A stretch of 64,000 bases of DNA. Origin: Shewanella marina JCM 15074. Lineage in GTDB: Bacteria; Pseudomonadota; Gammaproteobacteria; Enterobacterales; Shewanellaceae. Positions 37,766 to 52,128 of this stretch are shown one piece after another (position 1 is the stretch's first letter; each line of letters starts with the position of its first letter). Location of the stretch: contig NZ_BALM01000001.1 in assembly GCF_000614975.1 (NCBI RefSeq), positions 310,001-374,000 of the forward strand, read 5' to 3'. A program made the translations under genes and the position numbers. The notes below the pieces were generated by a model that worked only from the letters and a program-made list of their open reading frames with translations, did no database searches and was not told where the DNA came from.

Positions 37766-38151
37766 TAACTTAGCTCTTTGAGGTGGATGTTAAGCGCATC
37801 AACTGAGATACGGATTTCAATGACAGATAAAATTAATGAATATAAAAGTAGTAGTAAACTGGCACCAAAAATCATCGAACCAGTTTTGTTAAAGCCAATA
37901 TAGAGCAGAAACATGGTTAATACGCATAAAGCAAAGCTGAGTACACCAGCTTCTTGCATGCGTCTAATAATGCTAATTCGTTGTTTTAGATTTTTTATTT
38001 GCTCTTTATTTACGGGTTGGTGAGCGCTACTTAAGTTACGGATTAAGGCTGCCAATGAGAAAAAACGATTGGTATAAGCCAGCAGTAATAAGGAAATAGC
38101 TGGAAATAAGAGGGCTGGTGTTGTTAGTGAAATATGCAGATGATCAAACAC
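37765..38151 (-). CDS. DUF2721 family membrane protein
   Basis: The product is a small membrane protein of 128 residues with hydrophobic segments near residues 8-26, 70-90 and 95-115. The central cytoplasmic loop is basic (LSSAHQPVNKEQIKNLKQR), and the pattern RISIIRRMQEAGVLSFALC is typical of DUF2721. No function is known for the family. It is the first gene of the DUF2721-TRIC-NTF2 group on the minus strand. Confidence 0.85.
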   Translation of the reverse strand: MFDHLHISLTTPALLFPAISLLLLAYTNRFFSLAALIRNLSSAHQPVNKEQIKNLKQRISIIRRMQEAGVLSFALCVLTMFLLYIGFNKTGSMIFGASLLLLLYSLILSVIEIRISVDALNIHLKELS

Positions 38152-38206
38152 GGTTAAACCTATTTTGTTATTAGTTTTAGCAAATTATAAACCTATGCTA
38201 AACAAG

Positions 38207-39199
38207 TTAAAATTGTAAATACCTTATAAATATCCAAATTATAGGGAGTAGCACTAAAACATATAGCCAGATTGTGATCCCCATTAGGTAATACTTAATC
38301 GCTTTTATGACATCGCCAGAGGTTGGCGGTTGCCCGAAAGTTTGCTTAGCCAGTCTGACTTTATGTTGTTGGTATTGTTTAGGACCACCCAGTTCTATGG
38401 ATAAAATTGCTGCCGTAATTCGTTCAATGTAACCATTATTGGTTTGACTCACGGGGCGGTCATTAAGCGGCTTGAACAGGAGCCGATAATCATGCCCCAT
38501 ATTGACCATGATTAACGTTAAGCCCCATAACCGACTCGGTAACCAAAATAACCATTGTTTCAGTGTCGCAATGGCTTGGCCAAAGTTATGGTAATGTGGA
38601 TTCAGCTCTGACCATGCGATATTAAGACGATGGCTCAATATGGCAAGTAACAACAGCGGTAACCCGCCAATGAAGTACGCCAGGATTAAGCCGACTGTTT
38701 CATAACATGCCGAGGTCAATAGCCAACTAATAATCGCTTTATTAAGGCCAATGTTGGATAGTTGCTGGCAGTTATAATCAACCATCGTCTGTAATTGTTT
38801 TTTGGCGATATCAGGCGCATGTTGCAACTGGGCTTGCACCATATATTGCGTTATTTTTTTATGTTGTTGCGGTTGTAAGCACAAGTAAATAATCAGAATT
38901 TCATACAGATATTCAAAGGCAACCAAGTATTGGAATACGCTAATAAAAATGATGATTGGGATGATTAATATGCTACAGGCAAGTATACCCGCCACATATC
39001 GTTGTTGAGTACTTCGCTGTGGATGATTCACTTTACTGGCGAATAAGAGCGCAATGCGATTAAACCAAAGCAGTGGCTGTAACTGCTTTGGGAGTGGAGC
39101 AAGATAAGCAAGCGCCCATGCGCATAATACCGCAACAAAAGGCGCTAACAAGTAGTGGTCTTGCTCAAATAGATGTTGAATGAATTCCTTTTCCATCAA
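38207..39199 (-). CDS. CobD/CbiB-family membrane protein
   Basis: This 330-residue polytopic protein resembles adenosylcobinamide-phosphate synthase (CbiB/CobD), which attaches aminopropanol to the corrin ring. The conserved late segment AILSIELGGPKQYQQHKVRL corresponds to the GALGVRLGG region, and TSGDVIKAIKYYLMG to the C-terminal helix. It is diverged, and no other cobalamin gene lies near. In Shewanella a gene of this kind sits upstream of mtnN. The gene could have another membrane role. A start three bases downstream (39196) is also possible. Confidence 0.75.
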   Translation of the reverse strand: MMEKEFIQHLFEQDHYLLAPFVAVLCAWALAYLAPLPKQLQPLLWFNRIALLFASKVNHPQRSTQQRYVAGILACSILIIPIIIFISVFQYLVAFEYLYEILIIYLCLQPQQHKKITQYMVQAQLQHAPDIAKKQLQTMVDYNCQQLSNIGLNKAIISWLLTSACYETVGLILAYFIGGLPLLLLAILSHRLNIAWSELNPHYHNFGQAIATLKQWLFWLPSRLWGLTLIMVNMGHDYRLLFKPLNDRPVSQTNNGYIERITAAILSIELGGPKQYQQHKVRLAKQTFGQPPTSGDVIKAIKYYLMGITIWLYVLVLLPIIWIFIRYLQF

Positions 39200-39214
39200 A
39201 TCTCTTTTGTTAAT

Positions 39215-39907
39215 TTATAGCTGGTTTAGTAATGCCATTACCATCAGTGCTGAATGGTGACCCGCTTTAACAATATAGCTATCAAAATCGACTGGCGAGT
39301 CATTATTAGCGTTGTCAGATAGTGAACGGATAACAACAAATGGAATACCAAATTGATGACAAACCTGTGCAATAGCAGCGCCTTCCATCTCACATGCTGC
39401 CATTGTCGGGAAGTGAGCTAACATCAGTTTAGTGCGCTCTGGATCGCAAATAAAACTATCGCCTGTACAGATTAAACCTTCAATGGTTTTAACTTCGCCA
39501 AGTTCAGCGACCGCGGCTTTTGCTGCAGCAATTAAGTTAGCATCCGCGACAAATGCAGCAGGTTGCTGGGCCATTTGACCAATCTCATAACCAAATGCAG
39601 TTACATCAACATCATGATGACGTACTTCAGTTGAAATAACGATATCGCCAATGGCTAACTCATCAACAAAACCACCTGCTGAACCTGTATTAATGATCAT
39701 ATCAGGGGCATATTTTTCAATAAGTAATGTGGTTGCAATACTTGCGGCAACTTTACCAATACCTGAACGAGTGACAATAACTTGTTTACCGTTTAATGTG
39801 CCAGCTGTAAATTCAATGCCTGCAATCACTTGAGTTTGTGCATCAGTCATCGATTGAATTAGATGAACAACTTCTGGCTCCATAGCGCCGATAATACCAA
39901 TTTTCAT
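39215..39907 (-). CDS. mtnN: 5'-methylthioadenosine/S-adenosylhomocysteine nucleosidase
   Basis: MtnN removes adenine from methylthioadenosine and S-adenosylhomocysteine, feeding methionine salvage and activated methyl turnover. The 230-residue protein begins at ATG 39907 ([20 protein letters not shown]). The catalytic residues are E12 region (GAMEPEV), the glutamate in [14 protein letters not shown] and the aspartate of SLSDNAN. A longer frame to 39973 has no support. AGGT precedes the ATG. It is followed by the CbiB-like gene 15 bases after its stop. Confidence 0.97.
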   Translation of the reverse strand: MKIGIIGAMEPEVVHLIQSMTDAQTQVIAGIEFTAGTLNGKQVIVTRSGIGKVAASIATTLLIEKYAPDMIINTGSAGGFVDELAIGDIVISTEVRHHDVDVTAFGYEIGQMAQQPAAFVADANLIAAAKAAVAELGEVKTIEGLICTGDSFICDPERTKLMLAHFPTMAACEMEGAAIAQVCHQFGIPFVVIRSLSDNANNDSPVDFDSYIVKAGHHSALMVMALLNQL

Positions 39908-39976
39908 TAAGTTACCTATTGTTGATAGTGTCGAGATAATTTGCCGATAATATAACATGCAACGGGATTTCAAACA

Positions 39977-40004
39977 GTAAAAAGCACACCGTCAGGTGTG
40001 CTTT
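39977..40004 (-). terminator. Terminator of gltBD
   Basis: AAAGCACACC / GGTGTGCTTT with loop GTCA lies just after gltD. On the minus strand a T-run follows (TTTTACTG). Confidence 0.85.
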
Positions 40005-40024
40005 ATCAGGTATCGAATCAGCGT

Positions 40025-45893
<5,869 letters not shown>

Positions 45894-46333
45894 AAAGGTC
45901 TCCCTGTCTACCAGACATTTACCGACTAGATTCTAGTTATCGTTATTTACAATAATTATTCATGATGACTTGTAAAATTATCCTGATAACCTGCAAAGGT
46001 CAAACAACATTTTTACATAAATTAGAGGTGAATTATTAATGTTATCAATAAATTTAACATATTACCTTTACGTAAACTGTATTTGTTGATGTTGTAGGTT
46101 ACTGAATAAAAGCATAATTTAGGGTTTTATATTATTTGTAATCAAACGACTAACTGAAGGCTATACAAAAAACAGTTGATGTTTAACAAATAATTGAATG
46201 GATGAATGAGTATTCATAAATAATGATTTTTTATTTAAAATGATTGAAAGGGTAAATTTCTTGATTAAGTACAGAGTAATATAGTGCAGTAAACAGTATA
46301 ATACTGGGTTGTATTGTGATGACTGAGGCTACA
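45894..46333. promoter_or_regulatory. Divergent intergenic region between gltB and yhcC
   Basis: This strongly AT-rich 440-bp gap must hold the promoters of gltBD and yhcC. I saw no RNA gene, repeat or confident operator; the regulators expected for gltB (Lrp or NtrC) cannot be identified by eye. Confidence 0.45.
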
Positions 46334-47241
46334 ATGGGGCTGGATAAATTTGTAAATACTTTTGGCGCTGTTTGCCGTGATAAATATGGCGAGCGCTTAC
46401 GTAAGTTAACTATCGATGCTAAGTTTACCTGCCCAATAGGGATGGGACGCTTGGTCGTGGTGGCTGCACCTTTTGTAATGTTGCCTCATTTAGTGCTGAA
46501 CATCGTACTGAACTCACGATTACTGAGCAATTGAGCCAAGGTCGTGCCAGATTAGTTAAAAAACCTTCAAAGTATATTGCGTATTTTCAAGCATATACCA
46601 GTACCTATGATGAGTATCAGCTACTCAAACAAAAATATGATCAAGCGATTCAAGAAGCTGATATTGTTGGTTTATGTGTTGGTACTCGACCAGATTGCGT
46701 TTCTGATGACGTATTAGCATTATTAGTGAGCTATCAACAACAAGGTATTGATGTGTGGCTTGAGCTGGGTCTACAAAGCGCTAATGATGCCACTTTAAAA
46801 CGTATTAATCGGGGTCATGACTTTGCAACCTATGCTGATACTGTTACCCGAGCTCGTGCTTTAGGTTTAAAGGTATGCACACATTTAATTTTGGGGTTAC
46901 CGGGTGAAGCGCATCAAGATTATATGCAAACTTTGGCTAAGGTATTAGAGACTGGTGTTGATGGTCTAAAACTGCATCCTTTACATATCGTCGAAGGAAG
47001 TGTGATGGCTAAAGCTTGGCGTGCTGGAAAAATGCAACTGCTAACACTTGAAGACTATAGTTACTCTGCTTCAGAGATGATCCGCCACACGCCAAAAGAA
47101 ATTATTTTTCATCGAGTCACGGCTTATGCTAAAAAACCAATGTTATTAGGGCCAGATTGGTGTGGTTATCGCTGGAATGGGCTAGTGGCTATTGTTGATA
47201 ATTTAGCTGCTCATGGTGGTCAAGGTGAGGCACTTATTTAA
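46334..47241 (+). CDS. yhcC: YhcC-family radical SAM protein, frameshifted
   Basis: This is a radical SAM protein of the YhcC (TIGR01212) group, about 302 residues when repaired, against 309 in E. coli. ATG 46334 (MGLDKFVNTFGAVCRDKYGE) has GAGG 5 bases upstream; ATG 46319 is an alternative. The frame is right through KFTCP, then shifts. The cluster cysteines GGCTFCNVASF follow in another frame. One missing A at 46435-46436 (CCAAATAGG read as CCAATAGG) restores CPNRDGTLGRGGC. The remainder (YIAYFQAYTSTYDE, GLCVGTRPDCV, GLKLHPLHIVEGSVMAKAW) is intact. It lies 153 bp before hptA, as in S. oneidensis. Exact reaction unknown. Confidence 0.9.
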
Positions 47242-47395
47242 GTTGCTAAATTGATACGTTTTGTTTCCTATTTATCTTAGTTGTTGTCATTGTTTATTGT
47301 TTGGTTTGATTTTTTGTGGGTGGTTGCGATTGCCATATAACAGCGTATTATAAGCTGGGTATTGGATATTTTGTAACGCAAAGAGGGGCCTTTCG

Positions 47396-47761
47396 ATGGC
47401 ATCAGCGGAATTAGATACAATTTTAGACCTAACAACTCTGGAACAATATTGTAGTGCCATTGGCGCGGGTACATTATTAAAAAGTGTTGTTTTATTTGAG
47501 CAGTTAATGCCTGAATATGTAGGTAATCTGCAAACTGCATTTGACGCTAACGACAAAGATACTCTATGTGCTGAAGCGCATAAGTTTAAAGGTGCTGCTG
47601 GTTCAGTTGGTCTAAAGCGTATTCGTGAATATGCGCAACTGTTACAACATGGCAACGAGCCGGCTTGGGCGAGTGAACATCAAGAGTGGTTACAAGCAAT
47701 TGTGAGATTCTCAAACGAAGATCTGCAACAACTCAAAGCTTATTTACAAGCTAAAGCTTAA
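47396..47761 (+). CDS. hptA: Histidine phosphotransfer protein HptA
   Basis: HptA is a stand-alone Hpt domain of 121 residues. The phosphorylated histidine is H62 in CAEAHKFKGAAGSVG, and the four-helix pattern fits ArcB's Hpt domain. In Shewanella the sensor ArcS lacks its own Hpt domain and HptA relays phosphate to ArcA to control aerobic/anaerobic respiration (established in S. oneidensis). The AGGGG site lies 7 bases upstream. The genome place, between yhcC and oxyR, matches S. oneidensis. Its partners are not in this window. Confidence 0.9.
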   Translation: MASAELDTILDLTTLEQYCSAIGAGTLLKSVVLFEQLMPEYVGNLQTAFDANDKDTLCAEAHKFKGAAGSVGLKRIREYAQLLQHGNEPAWASEHQEWLQAIVRFSNEDLQQLKAYLQAKA

Positions 47762-47787
47762 ACGTTAAGTCAGTGTTGTCTTTATTT

Positions 47788-47812
47788 ATAGCGTCTTTCG
47801 ACGCTATTTTTA
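47788..47812 (+). terminator. Terminator of hptA
   Basis: ATAGCGTC / GACGCTAT with loop TTTC is followed by TTTTATTT on the plus strand. Confidence 0.85.
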
Positions 47813-48060
47813 TTTGCTGATTGCTATTTGTACTGTTTATTTTTAATGAGAATTATTCATTAGAATAAACTGAATATTAATTTGTATTAGCTTGATAAAA
47901 ATTCTGTTTATACTACTAAATTTGTTATGATTTACTCATAAATATTCCAGACTTTTTCGTATTAAAATTGCATTAACTGATCAAATTATCAATTGCTTGC
48001 ATTTAATTATGATAGAGTTTGATCAGCTTATTAATCATATTTTTAATGGTCGTTGGCAAA

Positions 48061-48972
48061 ATGAAGCATTTACCCAGTTTAAAAAACCTCTATTACTTGG
48101 TGAACTTACACCAAGAACAGAATTTTAATCGTGCTGCAAAATTATCTTTTGTGAGCCAATCTACCTTATCAAGTGGTATTCAAAACCTTGAAGAGCAATT
48201 AGGGCATCAATTGATTGAGCGTGATCATAAGTCATTTATGTTTACCGCGATCGGTGAAGAAGTCGTACAACGCTCTCGTAAAATCTTGACTGATGTTGAT
48301 GATTTAGTTGAGTTGGTTAAAAACCAAGGTGAACCAATGACAGGCGAAATTCGCCTAGGTTGTATTCCTACTATTGCACCTTTCTTATTAAGTCGAGTGG
48401 TAAGGCACTGTCAGCAAACCTATCCTGACTTAAGTTTATTATTGAAAGAAGACACCACAGAACGTTTATTAGAAGCATTAGGTAAAGGGCAGTTAGATCT
48501 TTTAATTCTTGCTTTACCCGTTGATACTCGCGGTTATCACAGTATGAAAGTGGGTATTGATCCATTTAAGATGGTGGTTCACAAGGATTTAGATGCTGAA
48601 ATTTCAGAGCCTTTAGATTATCAGATGTTACCTGATCAAAGTATCTTCTTATTACAAGGTGAGCATTGTATTACTGGGCATGCTATCACTGCTTGTCAAT
48701 TAGGGGATAGCGCAAAGGTAAATCCATTTGCAGCAACAAGTTTGCATACCTTAGTGCAGATGGTGAATAGTAAATTAGGTACCACCTTCCTACCGCAAAT
48801 GGCGATAGATGCGGGTATTCTTCATGATACTGACTTGGTCGTTAAGAATCCTCCGGGCGAAACACCGTATCGTGATATTGGATTAGTGTGGCGCCAGACG
48901 ACAAGCCGTATTCTAACTTTTAGAACGTTAGGCTTAGAAATTCAAAAGCTACTAGAACAAGAACCAAAGTAA
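48061..48972 (+). CDS. oxyR: Peroxide-sensing LysR regulator OxyR
   Basis: OxyR is a LysR-type regulator activated by a disulfide formed between two cysteines when peroxide rises; it controls catalase, Dps and AhpCF. The 303-residue protein starts MKHLPSLKNLYYLVNLHQEQ with a winged helix (NFNRAAKLSFVSQSTLS). The redox pair is C203 and C212 (LLQGEHCITGHAITACQ), nine residues apart as in E. coli (C199-C208). A longer frame from 48019 is not supported. It lies downstream of hptA, and its neighbours cyaC and mutH are on the opposite strand. Confidence 0.94.
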   Translation: MKHLPSLKNLYYLVNLHQEQNFNRAAKLSFVSQSTLSSGIQNLEEQLGHQLIERDHKSFMFTAIGEEVVQRSRKILTDVDDLVELVKNQGEPMTGEIRLGCIPTIAPFLLSRVVRHCQQTYPDLSLLLKEDTTERLLEALGKGQLDLLILALPVDTRGYHSMKVGIDPFKMVVHKDLDAEISEPLDYQMLPDQSIFLLQGEHCITGHAITACQLGDSAKVNPFAATSLHTLVQMVNSKLGTTFLPQMAIDAGILHDTDLVVKNPPGETPYRDIGLVWRQTTSRILTFRTLGLEIQKLLEQEPK

Positions 48973-48985
48973 GATTTTATATAGC

Positions 48986-49013
48986 AAAAAAGCACCATAG
49001 TGGTGCTTTTTTT
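48986..49013. terminator. Bidirectional terminator between oxyR and cyaC
   Basis: AAAAAAGCACCA / TGGTGCTTTTTT with a 3-nt loop lies between convergent genes. Confidence 0.92.
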
Positions 49014-49045
49014 ATATCCAATATTTGGGGTGTTGGCATTAGTTA

Positions 49046-50112
49046 TTATTTTGGTGAAACGCCATAAACATCAATAGAATGCTGTTTACCTTTAAGGATC
49101 ATCGGTCCTAAGTTATGTAAGTTATACTTTGAATCTTGACGTTCGATACGGTTAGCCAATGCACCTGACATTAACATTCTTTGACCGAGTGGATTACATT
49201 GATCTTGAAGTCTAGCGAGGGTATTTAATACATCACTAAAAAAGCTGATCTCTTGCTTTTGAACACCCACTACCGCAGCCACGACTTGGCCACAATGTGC
49301 CGCGGCTTTGAATTTTGGTACAAAGCCATAATGCTCTTCAAAATAATGACGTTGCCAATTAAGTTGCTGGCTAAATTCATAATAGATATTCATCGATCTA
49401 TCTTTAATGATGCCTTGCTTAAGTGGCCAATGGATCAGTACTGCATCACCCATGTAACGGTATATTTCAGCCTCGTTATTATCAACAGTATCGGCAAGTA
49501 GGCTAAAGCTATCTTGAATAAGTCGACTAAATCGATAATCACCTAAAGATTCAGCGTGCGTGGTCGATGCAACCATATCTAGATACAGAAATAAGCGCTG
49601 TTCATAACGTGGTTGATGATACTTACCTAACCAATGTTAAGTAATACTCGTGGGCCAACAAGAAGCGCCATCTGTTCGATAAAGGCTAAACCAATACGAA
49701 CAATGACAAGGTAAACAATTAATGCTTGGAATGATGGGCTATATAAAATATGAGAACTGAGCATTTGTCTCAGTGTCGCCATGTGGTTTTCAATTGCCCA
49801 CATGTTTAAGAACTGAGTTAGATATGCGAGAGTTGTCGCGCCAAGAAGTAAGAAAAGTCCTTTGAAAATAACTGAGAATATATAAGGAAGACGGTTAATC
49901 GCGCTGAAGTCGGCTATTAAGTTAGACATCCAATGGAGACTGCCAAAAATAATACCCATATAGATAGCTAAAGTCATTAAATCAGCAGAGCCGACAGCCC
50001 ATTGGGGTAAGTCGGTTGATTGTGCGTAGCGGAAGAATACAAATGCCGCCATGGCACCGGTCCATGCAAAAATTGCAAAAACTAATTTTTTTGCCTGCTG
50101 TTGGGCTTTCAC
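49046..50112 (-). CDS. cyaC: Membrane-bound class III adenylate cyclase CyaC, frameshifted
   Basis: The protein makes cAMP, which activates CRP. The N-terminal part (ATG 50112 to LLNIG, stop at 49627) has about four or five membrane segments. The C-terminal part is the catalytic class III domain, with the two metal aspartates in LFLYLDMVASTT and YRYMGDAVLIHWPL. The join falls at 49627-49631, where one missing A on the plus strand (ATTGGTTTAGGT on the minus) restores VLLNIGLGKYHQPRYEQ and a 355-residue protein. In S. oneidensis CyaC contributes, with other cyclases, to the cAMP needed for anaerobic respiration. A sequence error is probable. Confidence 0.88.
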
Positions 50113-50223
50113 TTCGAAAAGATAATCCTAGTACAACAATCACTGAGATGAGGCGGTAGTTTATAGAATGATTAAGGTTCTGGCTAGTGCTATATGTGAT
50201 CTTAATCAAGCTTGCAGCAACTG

Positions 50224-50907
50224 TTAACTCTGTTCGCTTAAAAATCGAGAAATTATCTGCGCAGTAAATTGAGTTTTAAGATAAAACCCCCTCGGATTGA
50301 TTAATTTAATTTGTCCATTTTCTGCAATAGATTCAGTCACTACTTTGCTATTCGCCGCTTTAGGTCTTAGTTGTAATACTTCGCCGTGTCGAGCGGTCAA
50401 TTTTTCCGCTTTACCTAAGGCAATTTGTTCCATAATTTCTTCCCAATCTTGCTGTAATTGCTGTCTCTCTTGTTGATTTGGACGCCATAGTATTGGCGTA
50501 CCTATTTGTCGATCTTTGACTGCAATTTTACGGTCACCTTGAATGGGGATCCATAACACTTGCTGTAGCTTATGGTACACCAAACTATGTTCCCAAGTGA
50601 GGCCACTGATATTAGTTAATGGGGCGACGCATACATAAGTGGTTTCAAGAGGTTTACCATTTTGACCGAGTGGGATTGTTTTTAGTTCTACCCCTAAATG
50701 CAAGAAGTCTTGCTGGGGTTTTGAACCTGCTGTTGCCCCCAGTTCTAGTTCCATTAATTGGCCAATCCAGCCTTTGTCTCTAACCAAGCTGGTTGGTGTT
50801 TGCAAATTATGCTCATCGGCAAGTTGACCTAAGGTGAGTCCGGCCATATCTCGAGCGCGTTGCATTAATTCATCAATACTGGCGGGTTGTTTCATTGTAT
50901 GTGTCAT
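50224..50907 (-). CDS. mutH: DNA mismatch repair endonuclease MutH
   Basis: MutH nicks the unmethylated strand at hemimethylated GATC when activated by MutS-MutL. The 227-residue protein has the catalytic acidic/lysine cluster, with the aspartate in [13 protein letters not shown] and E-x-K following. [14 protein letters not shown] and [17 protein letters not shown] are also typical. MutH implies Dam-directed repair, as expected for a gammaproteobacterium. It lies upstream of cyaC on the minus strand. An alternative ATG lies at 50895. No clear ribosome-binding site was seen. Confidence 0.95.
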   Translation of the reverse strand: MTHTMKQPASIDELMQRARDMAGLTLGQLADEHNLQTPTSLVRDKGWIGQLMELELGATAGSKPQQDFLHLGVELKTIPLGQNGKPLETTYVCVAPLTNISGLTWEHSLVYHKLQQVLWIPIQGDRKIAVKDRQIGTPILWRPNQQERQQLQQDWEEIMEQIALGKAEKLTARHGEVLQLRPKAANSKVVTESIAENGQIKLINPRGFYLKTQFTAQIISRFLSEQS

Positions 50908-51096
50908 TAATTTAGTTTAGTTAAGATTATTGTAGCGATTAATGAAGTGGTTATAAAATGCTCACCTTGGTTCGGGGAATATATAACACTAATGGAATGT
51001 TTGTAAGGTACTGTAATTAAACTAATTAATCTAGGGTTGTCAGAAAGGTTATTTTTTTTTACCAATATTAATAATATTTCCCCTCGTTCCCCACAT

Positions 51097-51123
51097 AGTT
51101 ATCCACAGAAATGTGGGATAACT
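51097..51123 (+). repeat. First TATCCACA hairpin upstream of rppH
   Basis: AGTTATCCACA pairs with TGTGGGATAACT (one bulged base) around a GAAA loop. TTATCCACA at 51099-51107 equals the strict DnaA-box consensus. ATGTGGG at 51111-51117 can also pair with CCCACAT at 51090-51096, an alternative, mutually exclusive hairpin. Confidence 0.7.
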
Positions 51124-51427
51124 TTACAAAAAAGCGAGTTACTGCAATGTAAACTTGATGTCAACGTAAATATTATCGCTTTAATAATCAAATCTTCATT
51201 GATTTTTTTTTATTTTTGAGAAAATAAGATGATTTTTCATTCAGCTTATACAGTACTTTTGTTGTTGTTTAAAAAGTGTTCAATATTGTTTATTACACTG
51301 TTTTTTTAACGTGATTTGTTTTTACTTGTTGTTTTTGAAGAAATTATTTTGTGTTTAGGTTGTTTTTAATATTATCTTATAAAAAGTTTTAGAGAGTTTT
51401 AACCAAATATACCCGAGTTTCAAACAG

Positions 51428-51459
51428 AGATATCCACAGAAAATGTGGATATCTTTTTA
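51428..51459 (+). terminator. Second TATCCACA hairpin, terminator-like
   Basis: A perfect 11-bp stem AGATATCCACA / TGTGGATATCT with loop GAAAA is followed by TTTTATTTG on the plus strand. It lies 140 bp before rppH, so it could stop leader transcripts, or it could be one copy of a hairpin repeat. Confidence 0.7.
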
Positions 51460-51597
51460 TTTGTTGAAGAGTCGCTGTTGATAACCTTGTGCTATTTGCA
51501 GAATTTATCCGCTATATCGTGTAAATAGGAGTTTGCCGCCAGCCATGCTTTATGAAACAATCAGAGTTAATAAAGTTTATCTACAATTGGAGTCCAT

Positions 51598-52113
51598 GTG
51601 ATTGATAGTGACGGCTTTCGCGCGAATGTGGGCATCATTATCTGTAATCGCTATGGTCAAGTTATGTGGGCCCGTCGATTTGGGCAGCACTCTTGGCAAT
51701 TCCCGCAAGGTGGGGTGGATGACGGAGAGTCAGCCGAAGAAGCGATGTACCGAGAATTGTATGAAGAAGTTGGTTTAAAACCTGAACATGTACAAATTTT
51801 GACATCGACCCGGTCTTGGTTACGTTATCGACTACCAAAGCGTTTAGTGAGACAAGATAGTAAGCCGGTATGTATCGGCCAAAAACAAAAATGGTTTTTA
51901 TTGCAATTAAAGAGTCAGGATTCTGCTGTAAATTTAAATTCATCAGGTCATCCTGAGTTTGATGACTGGCGTTGGGTCAGTTATTGGTATCCGGTTAGAC
52001 AGGTAGTGTCTTTTAAAAGAGATGTTTACCGGAAAGTGATGAAAGAGTTTGCAGCTACTGCTTTGCCTTTTCAAGCTAAAGAGCCAATTAGGAAAAGATT
52101 TAAACGTTATTAG
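51598..52113 (+). CDS. rppH: RNA pyrophosphohydrolase RppH (NudH)
   Basis: RppH removes pyrophosphate from mRNA 5' triphosphate ends, opening the RNase E decay pathway. The 171-residue Nudix protein starts at GTG 51598 ([17 protein letters not shown]) with GGAG 5 bases upstream. The Nudix box [18 protein letters not shown], ending in EEVGL, carries the metal glutamates, and WQFPQGG precedes it. The RNA-binding region [13 protein letters not shown] is conserved. It starts a four-gene run with ptsP, tauE-like and lgt. Confidence 0.97.
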   Translation: MIDSDGFRANVGIIICNRYGQVMWARRFGQHSWQFPQGGVDDGESAEEAMYRELYEEVGLKPEHVQILTSTRSWLRYRLPKRLVRQDSKPVCIGQKQKWFLLQLKSQDSAVNLNSSGHPEFDDWRWVSYWYPVRQVVSFKRDVYRKVMKEFAATALPFQAKEPIRKRFKRY

Positions 52114-52128
52114 CATTAGGATGATATC

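Larger units (their letters stand above)
50908..51597. other. AT-rich gap between mutH and rppH with two related hairpins
   Basis: This gap of about 690 bp is the longest non-coding stretch of the window. It is very rich in A and T, with T-runs up to ten. It contains two related palindromes around TATCCACA (51097-51123 and 51428-51454) annotated separately. Both can fold on the plus strand ahead of rppH. Other parts show no gene, tRNA or RNA I can recognise; the small frame near 51037 is not supported. Confidence 0.6.

Noticed and set aside
46531..47241. Separate radical SAM gene starting at 46531
   Set aside because: It lacks the cluster cysteines, which lie just upstream; together with 46334-46534 it forms one yhcC gene.
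51099..51107. Replication origin suggested by the perfect DnaA box
   Set aside because: Only one exact box and its hairpin relatives are present, and the neighbours are mutH and rppH, not dnaA, mioC or gidA. Kept only as an element of interest.
51037..51219. Small 60-residue frame in the mutH-rppH gap
   Set aside because: It crosses the hairpin, has low-complexity residues and no ribosome-binding site.
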